From NCBI RefSeq assembly GCF_003185915.1, contig NZ_QHLZ01000014.1, positions 16,421 to 80,420 of the forward strand: 64,000 nucleotides of DNA. Direction: 5' to 3'. Under the pieces are notes generated by a model. The model was given only the letters and a program-made list of their open reading frames with translations. It was not told the DNA's origin and searched no databases. The position numbers and the translations under genes are program-made. This stretch comes from Arthrobacter psychrochitiniphilus. GTDB taxonomy: Bacteria; Actinomycetota; Actinomycetes; Actinomycetales; Micrococcaceae. Numbering within the stretch: the stretch's first letter is position 1; each line of letters begins with the position of its first letter. Of the stretch, positions 53,547 through 63,398 are shown in pieces.

Positions 53547-54423
53547 TCTGCTCACAAACCTAGTACCCACCCCATGCATTGTGGCTGACAACGTAGCCAT
53601 GAGGTACCGAGTGCCGTCAACTGAGGTTCCGGAAGACACTCGGTACCCGCACATGAAGTTCCTGAGAATGCTCAACCCATTGCCTAACACGGTTACGGTG
53701 CACGCACTCAATGAACTTTCATTGGTAGTGAATCGGGGCGAATCAGTCGGTGTCATTGGCCGCAACGGATCCGGTAAAAGTACCCTGATGAAACTTGTCA
53801 GCGGCCAGATTCGTCCCACTTCCGGTGCTATCCACGCATCCAGTACACCCATCATGCTCGGTGTAAATGCTGCCCTTGTTCCGGAACTCTCCGGGGATCA
53901 GAACGTGGTGCTGGGCTGCCTCGCCATGGGGCTCACCCACGCAGAAATTGCTGAACGGTTTGATGAGATTGTAGAAGTCTCAGGCCTGGAAAAGTCTATT
54001 CACCTGCCCATGAAGTCTTATTCTTCCGGTATGGGCTCCCGTCTTCGCTTTGCCATTGCTGCTTGCGCCAACCCGGAGATTCTCCTCGTTGACGAAGCGC
54101 TGAACACTGGCGACGCGCAGTTCGCTGCCCGCAGCAAGCGGCGCATGGATGAACTGCGGTCTGAGGCGGGTTGTGTGCTTCTGGTTAGTCACAGCCTCGA
54201 GACGATCAAGGATATGACCAGCCGGACCGTGTGGCTGGACAAGGGCGATCTCATCATGGACGGCCCGTCGAAGGAAGTTACCAAGGCCTACATGAAGTTC
54301 ACAAAGGAACTCTCCAAGGGAAATAACATCACGGCCGCGAATTTCCGGGCAGAGGTCCAAAGTTCGCAGGCAAACGTCAGCATCGTCGATATTTCGCGCC
54401 AGAACACGCGGAGTGCTGGGTAA
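53533..54423 (+). CDS. ABC transporter ATPase for polymer export (TagH/Wzt-like)
   Basis: 296 residues from the ATG at 53533 with GGAAAGGGGAAGAG upstream. Walker A GRNGSGKSTLMKLVSG, signature YSSGMGSRLRFA (the YSSGM form of Wzt/TagH), and ILLVDEALNTGDAQF (Walker B). There is no long C-terminal carbohydrate-binding domain, so it resembles TagH without its extension. Stops directly before the following glycosyltransferase ATG. Confidence 0.92.
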   Translation: MSVADLLTNLVPTPCIVADNVAMRYRVPSTEVPEDTRYPHMKFLRMLNPLPNTVTVHALNELSLVVNRGESVGVIGRNGSGKSTLMKLVSGQIRPTSGAIHASSTPIMLGVNAALVPELSGDQNVVLGCLAMGLTHAEIAERFDEIVEVSGLEKSIHLPMKSYSSGMGSRLRFAIAACANPEILLVDEALNTGDAQFAARSKRRMDELRSEAGCVLLVSHSLETIKDMTSRTVWLDKGDLIMDGPSKEVTKAYMKFTKELSKGNNITAANFRAEVQSSQANVSIVDISRQNTRSAG

Positions 54424-56325
54424 ATGTACACTTCTCAAGATTTCCGTACTGCAGTTTGGCACCTGCGCCAGGGTGGCACAGCCCAGTACAAGGAATGGCG
54501 GGCCAGACGCCGGTCTGAGCTCGGTTTTGCTTCTCCCAAGGACACCCAAGGGGTAGAAGGCGGCTGGATCGGCAAAGGTAAGAAGCGCCGGCTCTCCTTC
54601 GCCGAGGCCGCACTGCCGCAGGGTGCCCCCCGTTTGAAGGATCTCCGCGTGGGTATCGTCCTTGACGACTTCTCCGCCATGGCATTTGCCTTCGAATGGG
54701 ATCAGGTGCCGTTGGATCCTGCCGCGGGACCGGAACAGCTCGATGGCCTGGATCTGGTGTTCATTGAGTCGGCATGGGCCGGCAACAGTCGTCTATGGCG
54801 CGGCAAGATCGCCGGTAACAACGGCCCGTCCGAACAATTTATCGAATTACTGTCCGCCGCTCGGCACCGCAACATCCCCACGGTCTTCTGGAACAAGGAA
54901 GATCCGCCTCACTATGACGATTTCCTCCCTGCTGCCAGGCTCTTTGACTTTGTCTTCACCTCTGATGAGGGACGGATTGAAAGCTACCGCAGGGATCTCG
55001 GCCACAATCGGATTGCTGTCCTGCCGTTTGCTGCCCAACCGGCGGTCCACAATCCCGTCCGCCCGTCAAAAGGTTGGCACCACCGCGACGTAGCCTTTGC
55101 AGGCATGTACTTTGCCCACAAGTACCCCGAACGTCGCGAACAGATGGACCTGCTCCTCAGTGGAGCCATGGATGTCTCGGCCAAGATGAAGTCTGGGCTG
55201 GAGATATTCTCTCGCCAACTCGGCGGCAGCCCGGAGTATCAATTCCCTGCGCCGCTTGATTCTCGCGTTGTAGGCTCCCTGACCTACCAACAAATGCTGT
55301 CTGCGTACAAGGCATACAAGGTTTTCTTGAACGTCAACTCCGTTGTCGATTCAGAAAGCATGTGCGCCCGCAGGATCTTTGAGATCTCGGCCGCCGGCAC
55401 GCCTGTTATCTCTGCGCCGAGCGCGGCCATAAGGAACTTCTTTTCAGCCGAAGAGGTTCCCGTCGCCACCACTCGGGCAGAAGCTGGCCACCTCAGTCGC
55501 GCACTCGTGGCCAACCATGAACTCAATGATCGCACGGCTCATCTGGCACAACGCCGCATTTGGCAGCACCATACCTATGCGCACCGTGTAGAAACGGTGT
55601 TAGAGTCTGCCCTGCCCAATCGCCTGACAGAATCGAATCGCCCCAGTGTTTCCGCCTTGGTACCGACCATCCGTCCAGAGCAGATCGAGCACGTATTCAA
55701 GACGTTAGCTAACCAAGTTGGTGTGCGGGCCCAGTTAGTCCTGTTGACCCACGGATTTGAACTTCCCACCGGGGAACTGGCACACCTGCAGGAAAAGTAC
55801 GACGTAGAAGACGTGGTCCTGCTGACTTCTGGCAGGGACGTCAGTCTGGGAGAGTGCCTCAATCGTTGTGTTGCGGCGTCCGCGGGCCAGGTGCTCACCA
55901 AGATGGACGACGACGACCACTATGGCTCCAACTACCTTTCCGACCAGTTGTTCGCCTTGGATTATTCAGGAGCGGACATTGTAGGCAAGCAGGCACACTA
56001 TATGCACCTCAAGGCCTCAAACGCCACCATTCTTCGGTTTGGCCACAAGGAGCACCGCTTCACCGACTTCGTCATGGGGCCCACCATCATGGGGCATCGG
56101 CGAGTATTTGATGAAAGTCCATTTCCCGGGTTGGGAATTGGCGAGGACACAGGATTCCTGCGCAACGCGAGAGACGCAGGCTTTCAGATTTACTCTTCTG
56201 ATCGCTTCAACTTTTATCAGGTGAGGTCCGGGAGCGGCCACACCTGGCAAGCGAACGACGCCGAGATGCTCGCATCCGGTGAACTGAAATTCTATGGGGG
56301 ACCAAATGACCATGTTGACATCTGA
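54424..56325 (+). CDS. Two-domain glycosyltransferase (CgeB-like plus GT2-type)
   Basis: 633 residues. Residues about 70-400 resemble CgeB-like transferases: VGIVLDDFSAMAFAFEWD, VFWNKEDPPHYDDF, VFTSDEGRIESYRRDLG and ISAAGTPVISAPSAAIRNFF. Residues about 415-633 form a GT2-like domain: PSVSALVPTIRPEQIEHVF, then TKMDDDDHYGSNYLSDQLF with the DDD metal site. Two activities in one chain could add successive residues of a repeat. It begins one base after the ATPase stop, and overlaps the dehydrogenase start. Confidence 0.78.
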   Translation: MYTSQDFRTAVWHLRQGGTAQYKEWRARRRSELGFASPKDTQGVEGGWIGKGKKRRLSFAEAALPQGAPRLKDLRVGIVLDDFSAMAFAFEWDQVPLDPAAGPEQLDGLDLVFIESAWAGNSRLWRGKIAGNNGPSEQFIELLSAARHRNIPTVFWNKEDPPHYDDFLPAARLFDFVFTSDEGRIESYRRDLGHNRIAVLPFAAQPAVHNPVRPSKGWHHRDVAFAGMYFAHKYPERREQMDLLLSGAMDVSAKMKSGLEIFSRQLGGSPEYQFPAPLDSRVVGSLTYQQMLSAYKAYKVFLNVNSVVDSESMCARRIFEISAAGTPVISAPSAAIRNFFSAEEVPVATTRAEAGHLSRALVANHELNDRTAHLAQRRIWQHHTYAHRVETVLESALPNRLTESNRPSVSALVPTIRPEQIEHVFKTLANQVGVRAQLVLLTHGFELPTGELAHLQEKYDVEDVVLLTSGRDVSLGECLNRCVAASAGQVLTKMDDDDHYGSNYLSDQLFALDYSGADIVGKQAHYMHLKASNATILRFGHKEHRFTDFVMGPTIMGHRRVFDESPFPGLGIGEDTGFLRNARDAGFQIYSSDRFNFYQVRSGSGHTWQANDAEMLASGELKFYGGPNDHVDI

Positions 56326-57607
56326 ATTTGAGCAGGAAGCCGTCACGGCAGAATTTAGCAGTGTAGCAGTGATTGGTCTGGGCTACATCGGTCTGCCCAC
56401 GGCCGCCGTTTTGGCCCGTAACGGTGTCAACGTTATTGGAGTAGATATCTCGGCTGTAACGGTTGAGGCAGTTAACCGCGGTGAAGTTCCCTTTGTTGAA
56501 CCCGACCTCGGCATTCACGTGGCAGGCGCTGTGGCTCAGGGCAAGCTCAAGGCTCAACTGACTGTTTCGGCGGCATCGGTGTACATCATCGCTGTGCCTA
56601 CGCCGTTCCTTGAAGACAAGTCGGCGGATCTGAGCTACATTCTGGCGGCAGCGAAGAATATTGCACCTGTTCTCAAGGGCGGAGAGTTGGTCATTCTTGA
56701 ATCAACGTCGCCTCCGGGGACAACGCAGAAGCTGGCAGATTTCATCATGAGTGTGCGCCCAGATCTAAGCTTGGACGGTTCCGATGGACATCCCGTGGTC
56801 TACTTTGCGCACTGCCCGGAACGGGTTCTCCCTGGCAAGGTCATGATTGAGATCGTTACAAATGACAGGGTCATTGGTGGAATTAATGAGGGTGCTGCCG
56901 AAATGGCCAGCCGCCTGTATCGAATTTTCTCGCAGGGGAAAATGCTGGAAACTGACGCAGCCACGGCGGAGCTGTCCAAGCTCGTTGAGAATACCTATCG
57001 AGATGTGAACATTGCCCTAGCCAACGAACTTTCCATTGTCAGCAAGAATCTCGGCGTCGACGTCTGGGAACTGATTGATATAGCCAACCACCATCCACGC
57101 GTGAATATTCTTCAGCCCGGACCCGGCGTTGGCGGTCATTGCATTGCTGTGGATCCGTGGTTCATTGTGTCTGCTGATTCGGAAAACACGCCTCTCATCC
57201 GGACTGCCCGTGAAGTTAATGATGCAAAGCCTGGGCATGTTATCCGGCAGATCTTAGCGCCCTATGTCGGATCTGAAATGCCCGTCATTGCAGCCTTGGG
57301 GTTGGCCTTCAAACCAAACATCGATGACATGCGTGAATCCCCGGCAGTAGCAATCGTTCGCCGTATGGCGTTGGAACGCACTGACGCTACTTTCCTTGTG
57401 GTGGAATGCCATACAGACAAACTGCCCAAGGAACTTCTCGGGTTACCTAATGTTCGTTTGGCTAGCATTGACGAGGCCTTGGCTACGGCTGATGCCGTGG
57501 CACTCTTGGTAGATCACGACAAGTTCCGTGAAATTGATACCGAACTGCTTATTGGCAAGCATGTGGTGGATACCCGAGGCTTCTGGCCCAGTAACGTTTC
57601 CAGGTAG
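56306..57607 (+). CDS. UDP-N-acetyl-D-mannosamine dehydrogenase (WecC-like)
   Basis: 433 residues from the ATG at 56306, which has GGGGG five bases upstream. NAD motif VAVIGLGYIGLPTAAVLARN, then LESTSPPGTTQKL, FAHCPERVLPGK and GPGVGGHCIAVDPWF with the catalytic Cys. Oxidises UDP-ManNAc to UDP-ManNAcA. Alternative family members oxidise UDP-Glc or UDP-GlcNAc, but PGPGVGGHCIAVDPWF is WecC-like. A ManNAcA residue in the polymer is therefore likely. No epimerase gene is seen in the window. Confidence 0.87.
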   Translation: MTMLTSEFEQEAVTAEFSSVAVIGLGYIGLPTAAVLARNGVNVIGVDISAVTVEAVNRGEVPFVEPDLGIHVAGAVAQGKLKAQLTVSAASVYIIAVPTPFLEDKSADLSYILAAAKNIAPVLKGGELVILESTSPPGTTQKLADFIMSVRPDLSLDGSDGHPVVYFAHCPERVLPGKVMIEIVTNDRVIGGINEGAAEMASRLYRIFSQGKMLETDAATAELSKLVENTYRDVNIALANELSIVSKNLGVDVWELIDIANHHPRVNILQPGPGVGGHCIAVDPWFIVSADSENTPLIRTAREVNDAKPGHVIRQILAPYVGSEMPVIAALGLAFKPNIDDMRESPAVAIVRRMALERTDATFLVVECHTDKLPKELLGLPNVRLASIDEALATADAVALLVDHDKFREIDTELLIGKHVVDTRGFWPSNVSR

Positions 57608-57621
57608 AACAGGGACTAAGA

Positions 57622-60600
57622 ATGACAGACGTCGCGCGCAAGGTGCTCCGCCGGCTACCCGCCGGACTAAAAACAGGCTTGAAAAAGGCTGTCCACCCTG
57701 CCCAGCGCTCCCGTCTGCGACGCGCATTGGGTGCTAAAACCACTGATCTAGGTCTGCTGAGCGTCATCATTCCCATTTTTGATGTGGAAGATTTCTTGGC
57801 GGACTGTCTCAACAGCGTGACATCCCAAAGCTACCCCTTTCTTGAGATTCTGCTCGTCGACGATGGCTCAACCGATGGTTCGCTTGCGATCGCACACAAC
57901 TATGCGCGCAAAGACAAACGAATCAGCATCATAGAACTTGAACATGGCGGCAATGGCCGTGCAAGGAATATTGCCATTGCCGCTGCAAAAGGAGAGTACC
58001 TAACATTCGCTGATTCTGACGACATTGTTGCTGATGATGCCTACTCATCCATGATGAAACAGCTTGCAGACTCTGGATCTGATTTTGTTGTTGGATCGTT
58101 TGACCGACTCATCGGCAAGAATCACGTTCCTACAAAACTGTCTTCGCGTCTGCATGAACACAAACGGGTCGGCATCAGCATCAGCGACTTTCCGGACGTA
58201 CTCGATGATGTCTTCCTCTGGAACAAGGTGTTCACACGGTCCTTCTGGGACGCGAAGGTAGCACCTATCCCAGAAGGAGTCCTCTATGAAGATCAGGAAA
58301 CTACTGCGAGAGCGTTCATTCGGGCGCGCAGCTTCGATGTTCTTGCCGAGAATGTCTACAGCTGGCGGCAGCGCCCTGACGGAAAATCCATCACCCAGAC
58401 GAAGGGCGAACTGAAGAACCTGCAGGACAGGCTCAAAGTCGCCCAAAGCGTCTCACAACTACTGCTGACTGACGCCAACTCCAGCGCCGTGCAGGTTTGG
58501 TGCAAGCGGCTGTTTGGCAGCGATCTGACGCCGTACTTTGACTTGGTTGCAAACCGTGGCGACGACTATTGGGAGACCCTGCGGTCAGGAGTAGCTGGTT
58601 TGATCGATACTTTTGCTGCCTCAGAATCCATTCATGATTCAACGTGGGAATCCATGGACCCCCACGCACGCGTTTTCTTGTCGTTGGCCCAGCGTGGCAA
58701 CAAGGATGCGGTTGAAGCTGTCATTGTTGATAGACAGGAGACAGGGACCGGCTTCGAAGTCTGGCTCGTTGGGGACATCTTCAACGCTGTGCCCAACTAT
58801 TCATCCCAGATTGATATGGATAGTGCCCTCGAATCGTTGACTTGCACACCTGAATCACTCGTTTTTGAATCGTCCACCAGGCTTCGCGATTTGCAGGACG
58901 GCCGAGGGCTGGTCCTCAAGGGGTATGCCTTTATCCGTGGTTTGAATTCTGAACGATCCAACAGTGCGATCCGATGTTCCGCTCAATACGCTGACGGCAG
59001 CAGAATTGAATTGCCCGCCGTCCGTGTCGTGGATGCACGCATCGACATCGAAGCGAACGATGCCTTTGCATCTCACTCAGAGGCGGGATTTGAGATTCTG
59101 CTGGCAGACATTTCTAATCCGGAAAGAGTCAAGTCATTCATCATTCAGCATGAAGTTGCGGAAGCGCAGTGGTCAACCACGCATCGGACTTCCCCTAGCG
59201 ATTTCCAAAAACTGGCACAAACCGCACTGAAAAAATCCCCTCTGGTCTGTGCCTTTGAAGTGGACCTCGGACAAGAGGAATTCACCATCTCAGTGGAATG
59301 GGCTGGCAGTCTACCTTCAAAGGAAGTTTTCCTCTCCACCGCTCAGGAACGGATCGATCCTTACCGCGTCACCGCAGGTGACTCTGGATGGGTGAGTTAT
59401 TCCTTTGCACTTAGGCACAGCCGTTGGAACAGGGCTGTCTTCAGTTATCCCGCTGGCGCCTACACGCTTCGTTGGCATGCAAAGGATTCAGCCAAATCCC
59501 AACCCATCAAGGCGTCACCTGATGTCACGAACCAAGGTCCTTTGGACTTTCTGCTTGAACACACGTCTCTCACGGCGTGGTCCACACCCTCACAGGCGTT
59601 TGCCGTCACCATTGCCCCTCCGTTGGACCTGATTGACCGCAGCAAATTTGGCCAGCGTCGTATCCACAAAAGATTTCAGCAGTACACTAGCCAAACCAGT
59701 ATGGGTCACTTTGTATTTGAGAGTTTCAACGGCAAGTTCTGCACGGATAGCCCGCGGGCTATTGCAGACCAGCTACACAAGTTGGATCCGGAAAAGGTTA
59801 TCTACTTCTCCATCACGGATTTCTCAGTACCTTATCCTGCTTACGCGATTCCAATTGTTCGTGGAAGTGCAAAATGGGCTAGAATCGTCCAGTCTGCATC
59901 GTACCTGATTAACAATAATAACTTTCCGTTCTACTTTCGGAAGAACTCGCATCAATTTTATCTGCAAACTTGGCATGGAACTCCTCTGAAAAGGATTGGA
60001 CTCGATGCCCCCATGGAATATCTTTCGGCGTCTTACCGGAGTTTAATGGATCGGGAGGCGAAGATGTGGGATTTGCTGCTTGCCCAGAATTCATTCTCGG
60101 CTAGGGTCCTCCCTGCCGCCTTCTGCTACGATGGGCCGATTCTTGAATGTGGCTACCCGCGCAACGATGCTCTGGTCGCAAGGTCTGCGCCCAAAAGACG
60201 AGCAGTGATCCGCAAGGAGCTTGGTATTAAAGACGAGCAGGTTGCGGTGCTCTACGCACCCACCTGGCGTGACAACGCCATTGGGAAGGACGGCATTCGA
60301 AAATTTGTGGGCTACCTAGACGGTGAGGCATTGGGGAAACATCTGGGTGACCGGTATGTGCTCCTGAATCGCGGACACCACAACTCTCCGGCAGGCGGTG
60401 GACAGGGTTTCGATAACGTCATTGAAGTCAGCGGCCATCCAGAAATAAACGATCTGATACTCGCTTCGGACGCCTTAGTAACTGACTACTCGTCGGTCAT
60501 GTTTGATTACTCGTTGATGGACAAGCCAATTTACATTTTAGCGCCTGATCTCAAAGAATATGAGAGCCAGACCCGCGGGTTTTATCTCAGGTATAAAACT

Positions 60601-60774
60601 ACAATACCTGGACCCCAATTCGCCAGTCAACAGAACTTGCTTTCATATATGGTTGAGCACTCCCTGTCTTATAACCTCTATCAACGTGCTGCGTTTGTGG
60701 CTGAGTACGCTCCAAAGGCGAAAATAGTATCGAATTTCGAGACTTTAGCCAATAAATTAGACATAAAATATTGA
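57622..60774 (+). CDS. Bifunctional GT2 glycosyltransferase / CDP-glycerol glycerophosphotransferase (TagF-like)
   Basis: 1050 residues, two enzymes in one chain. Residues about 45-300 are GT2: LLSVIIPIFDVEDFLADCLN, LLVDDGSTDGS and ADSDDIVADDAY. A beta-sandwich linker region spans about 380-640. Residues about 690-1045 are TagF: LQTWHGTPLKRIGLDAPMEY (His near 784), YPRNDAL, APTWRDN, LNRGHH and VTDYSSVMFDYSLMDKPIY (near 955). It would add sugar and glycerol phosphate units in a poly(glycerol phosphate)-sugar wall polymer. The gene ends a tightly spaced cluster. Confidence 0.88.
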   Translation: MTDVARKVLRRLPAGLKTGLKKAVHPAQRSRLRRALGAKTTDLGLLSVIIPIFDVEDFLADCLNSVTSQSYPFLEILLVDDGSTDGSLAIAHNYARKDKRISIIELEHGGNGRARNIAIAAAKGEYLTFADSDDIVADDAYSSMMKQLADSGSDFVVGSFDRLIGKNHVPTKLSSRLHEHKRVGISISDFPDVLDDVFLWNKVFTRSFWDAKVAPIPEGVLYEDQETTARAFIRARSFDVLAENVYSWRQRPDGKSITQTKGELKNLQDRLKVAQSVSQLLLTDANSSAVQVWCKRLFGSDLTPYFDLVANRGDDYWETLRSGVAGLIDTFAASESIHDSTWESMDPHARVFLSLAQRGNKDAVEAVIVDRQETGTGFEVWLVGDIFNAVPNYSSQIDMDSALESLTCTPESLVFESSTRLRDLQDGRGLVLKGYAFIRGLNSERSNSAIRCSAQYADGSRIELPAVRVVDARIDIEANDAFASHSEAGFEILLADISNPERVKSFIIQHEVAEAQWSTTHRTSPSDFQKLAQTALKKSPLVCAFEVDLGQEEFTISVEWAGSLPSKEVFLSTAQERIDPYRVTAGDSGWVSYSFALRHSRWNRAVFSYPAGAYTLRWHAKDSAKSQPIKASPDVTNQGPLDFLLEHTSLTAWSTPSQAFAVTIAPPLDLIDRSKFGQRRIHKRFQQYTSQTSMGHFVFESFNGKFCTDSPRAIADQLHKLDPEKVIYFSITDFSVPYPAYAIPIVRGSAKWARIVQSASYLINNNNFPFYFRKNSHQFYLQTWHGTPLKRIGLDAPMEYLSASYRSLMDREAKMWDLLLAQNSFSARVLPAAFCYDGPILECGYPRNDALVARSAPKRRAVIRKELGIKDEQVAVLYAPTWRDNAIGKDGIRKFVGYLDGEALGKHLGDRYVLLNRGHHNSPAGGGQGFDNVIEVSGHPEINDLILASDALVTDYSSVMFDYSLMDKPIYILAPDLKEYESQTRGFYLRYKTTIPGPQFASQQNLLSYMVEHSLSYNLYQRAAFVAEYAPKAKIVSNFETLANKLDIKY

Positions 60775-61102
60775 ATTTTATCGCCGAACAGTTAACCTAT
60801 GGCCTTTCGTGGGATAAAATATCGGAGCCATTATTGTTTCAATTTGTATTCGTAGTAAATTGAAGAAAGAAACGGGCTGTTCAGATCCTTAGCATACCTC
60901 ATACCTTCTTTGAGTTGTGCAGGTTGGGATTTCGCTCTTGCTCCGACAGGACGCAGTATGATCTGTTTGGCGTCGAGTATAGGATGGCGAGTGCAGCCTC
61001 ACTGTGAAGGATGTGATTTACTGGATATACGTCCCACAAGGACACGAACTCAGATTTCACCTCGTTTTAAATAGATTTTACCCACCCAAGTAAGGCAGTT
61101 TC
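60775..61102. other. AT-rich intergenic region
   Basis: No coding frame, ribosome site or clear terminator was found in this 328-bp gap. Its base composition is lower in GC than the flanking genes. Confidence 0.5.
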
Positions 61103-61801
61103 ATGACAGAAATAAAGGTCCTAGACTCCTACAACGATAATCATGGCAATGTAATTATCTGCCCAACCATTGGGCAACGCCCGGTGTTGGTGAACTTTCG
61201 TGGTTCGAACAATCGACTGATTATTTCCCCAAACGCAAAAATTCAACATCTAAATATCCAGTTTGACTGCGATAATGGATTGGTGCAGATCGGCTCTCAT
61301 TCAGGAGTTAGCCCGCTCAAGCTTTATGCGAGGGTGGGGCAAGACTCCTCGGTGCGGCTTGGTGACAATGTTTCTACCACCGACAAGTTGACGATCACTG
61401 CCGTTGAAGGGGCAGACGTAGTTATCGGTGATGACGTCATGGTTGCGACTGACGTTGAGATCCGCACTGATGACGCCCACCCGATCTTTGACGTAATTAC
61501 AGGCCAGCGGGTGAATCTGTCGCAGCCGATATCAATCGGAAACCACGTGTGGCTTGCCAAGCGGGCAATCATCTTCGGCGGTGTCTCAATTGGTGACGGT
61601 TCGGTTGTTGGGTTCGGAAGTCTTGTTACCAAGGATATTCCAAACAACTGTATTGCTGCGGGTGTCCCTGCCCGGGTCGTAAGGAAAAACATCGCATGGG
61701 AACGTCCCCACTTGTCAGGTGAAAAGCCCTTTTATAAGCCGGATGCAAGTACGGTTAAGAAGTCGCCGTATTGGAATTCCACGCGAGTTCTTCCAGTATG
61801 A
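61103..61801 (+). CDS. Left-handed beta-helix (hexapeptide) acyltransferase
   Basis: 232 residues. Hexapeptide repeats run through the centre: LIISPNAKIQHLNI, VQIGSHSGVSPLKLYAR, SVRLGDNVSTTD, DVVIGDDVMVATDVEIRTDD, then PISIGNHVWLAKRAIIFGGV, SIGDGSVVGFGSLVTKDIPN and AAGVPARVVRKN, the acetyl-CoA-binding end of the family. Probably O-acetylates a sugar of the wall polymer. Codon use is AT-richer than the housekeeping genes, as at the cluster's right end. Confidence 0.82.
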   Translation: MTEIKVLDSYNDNHGNVIICPTIGQRPVLVNFRGSNNRLIISPNAKIQHLNIQFDCDNGLVQIGSHSGVSPLKLYARVGQDSSVRLGDNVSTTDKLTITAVEGADVVIGDDVMVATDVEIRTDDAHPIFDVITGQRVNLSQPISIGNHVWLAKRAIIFGGVSIGDGSVVGFGSLVTKDIPNNCIAAGVPARVVRKNIAWERPHLSGEKPFYKPDASTVKKSPYWNSTRVLPV

Positions 61802-61938
61802 AGGCTCTTCGTAGTGAATTATCCATAACGATATTGGAATTCACCACGTACCGCGGAAAGTCCTTAAGGTATATTGAGTTATCGAGATTCTAGTGTTCCT
61901 CTTCCAGTCTGCAGTTAATCAAGTCAAAAAGGTTCAAT

Positions 61939-63297
61939 ATGCAACTCAGCAGAATTCTGCAAAACAGTCGTTTGTTTTTTGCCGTCTTAGTCGCCGTATT
62001 ATTAGTGGTTTCAGGCACAGCTTTGCCTACCATGGCGGCTACAGTAGAGGTTGATAAAACATACGATCCTCCATCCGGCTTGAATTCGCCAGTGCAAACT
62101 CCTACGTCTGTGACGCTTTCTTGGAGGACTGTAGGAACCAGCGTTAGCTACAGGGTCTGGCAATCCAAGAATTCCGACATGTCTGATGGTGTCTTTACCG
62201 ACACGCACACAGGAAACAAGCGTGAAATACGCGGATTGATACCAGCGACAACCTACTACTTCAGAGTCCGAGTTATCGCGGCTGATGGAACTAGCCTGAG
62301 TCCGTACTCGCCGCCGGCGAGCTTCAAGACCAATATTTCGCCGCCCGCCCCGCCGCCAATGACCAGTCCACTACGCATGGCAAGCTACAACGTGAAGTGC
62401 GCTGACTACTGCCTGGGAGGACTTTCTTGGGAACAAAGACGAACCGCTGTGGTAAGCACCATCATAGGTCAGAAACCTGATGTCATCGGATTCCAGGAAG
62501 CTGCGCAAACGTGGTTGAAGTCTGAAACTCGACCCAATGGACTGGCGCAGTTCGAGGATTTGCAGCAACGACTCCAAGCTGCGGGGATGCCCTATAGGCT
62601 GGCTAGCTCTATGCGGAATAATTGCGTTCTTTCTTCGAATCCTGGAAAATGCGTTTACAAGAATCAGGGCGCGTCCAAAGGAACCAAGATCATGTTCAAT
62701 TCGGACAACATTGATTTTGTCTCCAGTGGATCTCTTCTGTTGCCCAACAGCACTACAGCCGACGAACGATACCTGGCGTGGGCTTTCCTGAAGCAGAAAA
62801 AGACGGGTAAGACGTTTATTTTCGCTGATACCCACCTTAATCAAAACGCCAGCTCCTCAGGAAGTACCGCACGGTTGAATCAGACGAAGGCCATCGTCGT
62901 TCAACTAACTAAACTGAACACGAAAAATCTACCTGTCGTAATAGTTGGAGACATGAACTCAAACAATTTCACGACGCCGACAAATATTCCCTATGACGTC
63001 CTAACAGCTGCTGGGTATGTGGATCCTTTGGGCAACACGTACCGTGAGGTACTGCCTAGCAGTGACGCTACTGTTGAGAAGCGTATCCGGGCAAATTACA
63101 ACAGCTACAACGGCTTGGCATTGAAGGCTCCATCCAGAGCAGCCAACGAGAATGGAAGTTACGTTGATTACATCTTTACGTCCAAGATGCGTGTTGGGGC
63201 GTGGGAGACAGTAGTGAATATCGACGCAAATGGTCAATTTCGTGGCGTAATCCCATCAGATCACAATATGATAAGGGCCGATGTTCAACTCCCGTAA
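61939..63297 (+). CDS. Secreted endonuclease/exonuclease/phosphatase-fold protein with FnIII domain
   Basis: 452 residues. Signal peptide (LFFAVLVAVLLVVSGTALPT, cleavage near 34), one fibronectin type III domain (about 42-130: PPSGLNSPVQTPTSVTLSWR, YYFRVRVIAADG), a Pro linker, then an EEP domain (about 145-452): LRMASYNVKCADYCLGGLSW, IGFQEAAQTW, FADTHLNQNA, VVIVGDMNSN and VIPSDHNMIRADV. The Asn, Glu, Asp, His residues of the metal and catalytic site are present. Likely a DNase or phosphodiesterase acting outside the cell. Confidence 0.85.
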   Translation: MQLSRILQNSRLFFAVLVAVLLVVSGTALPTMAATVEVDKTYDPPSGLNSPVQTPTSVTLSWRTVGTSVSYRVWQSKNSDMSDGVFTDTHTGNKREIRGLIPATTYYFRVRVIAADGTSLSPYSPPASFKTNISPPAPPPMTSPLRMASYNVKCADYCLGGLSWEQRRTAVVSTIIGQKPDVIGFQEAAQTWLKSETRPNGLAQFEDLQQRLQAAGMPYRLASSMRNNCVLSSNPGKCVYKNQGASKGTKIMFNSDNIDFVSSGSLLLPNSTTADERYLAWAFLKQKKTGKTFIFADTHLNQNASSSGSTARLNQTKAIVVQLTKLNTKNLPVVIVGDMNSNNFTTPTNIPYDVLTAAGYVDPLGNTYREVLPSSDATVEKRIRANYNSYNGLALKAPSRAANENGSYVDYIFTSKMRVGAWETVVNIDANGQFRGVIPSDHNMIRADVQLP

Positions 63298-63398
63298 ATC
63301 CAAAATGGCATGCTTGAGTTGAGTGGGGTCCAGGGCTCCTGACATCACGATTTAATTCTTCAGAGGTGAAGGCTTCATTTTGATGACGTATTTGAGGA

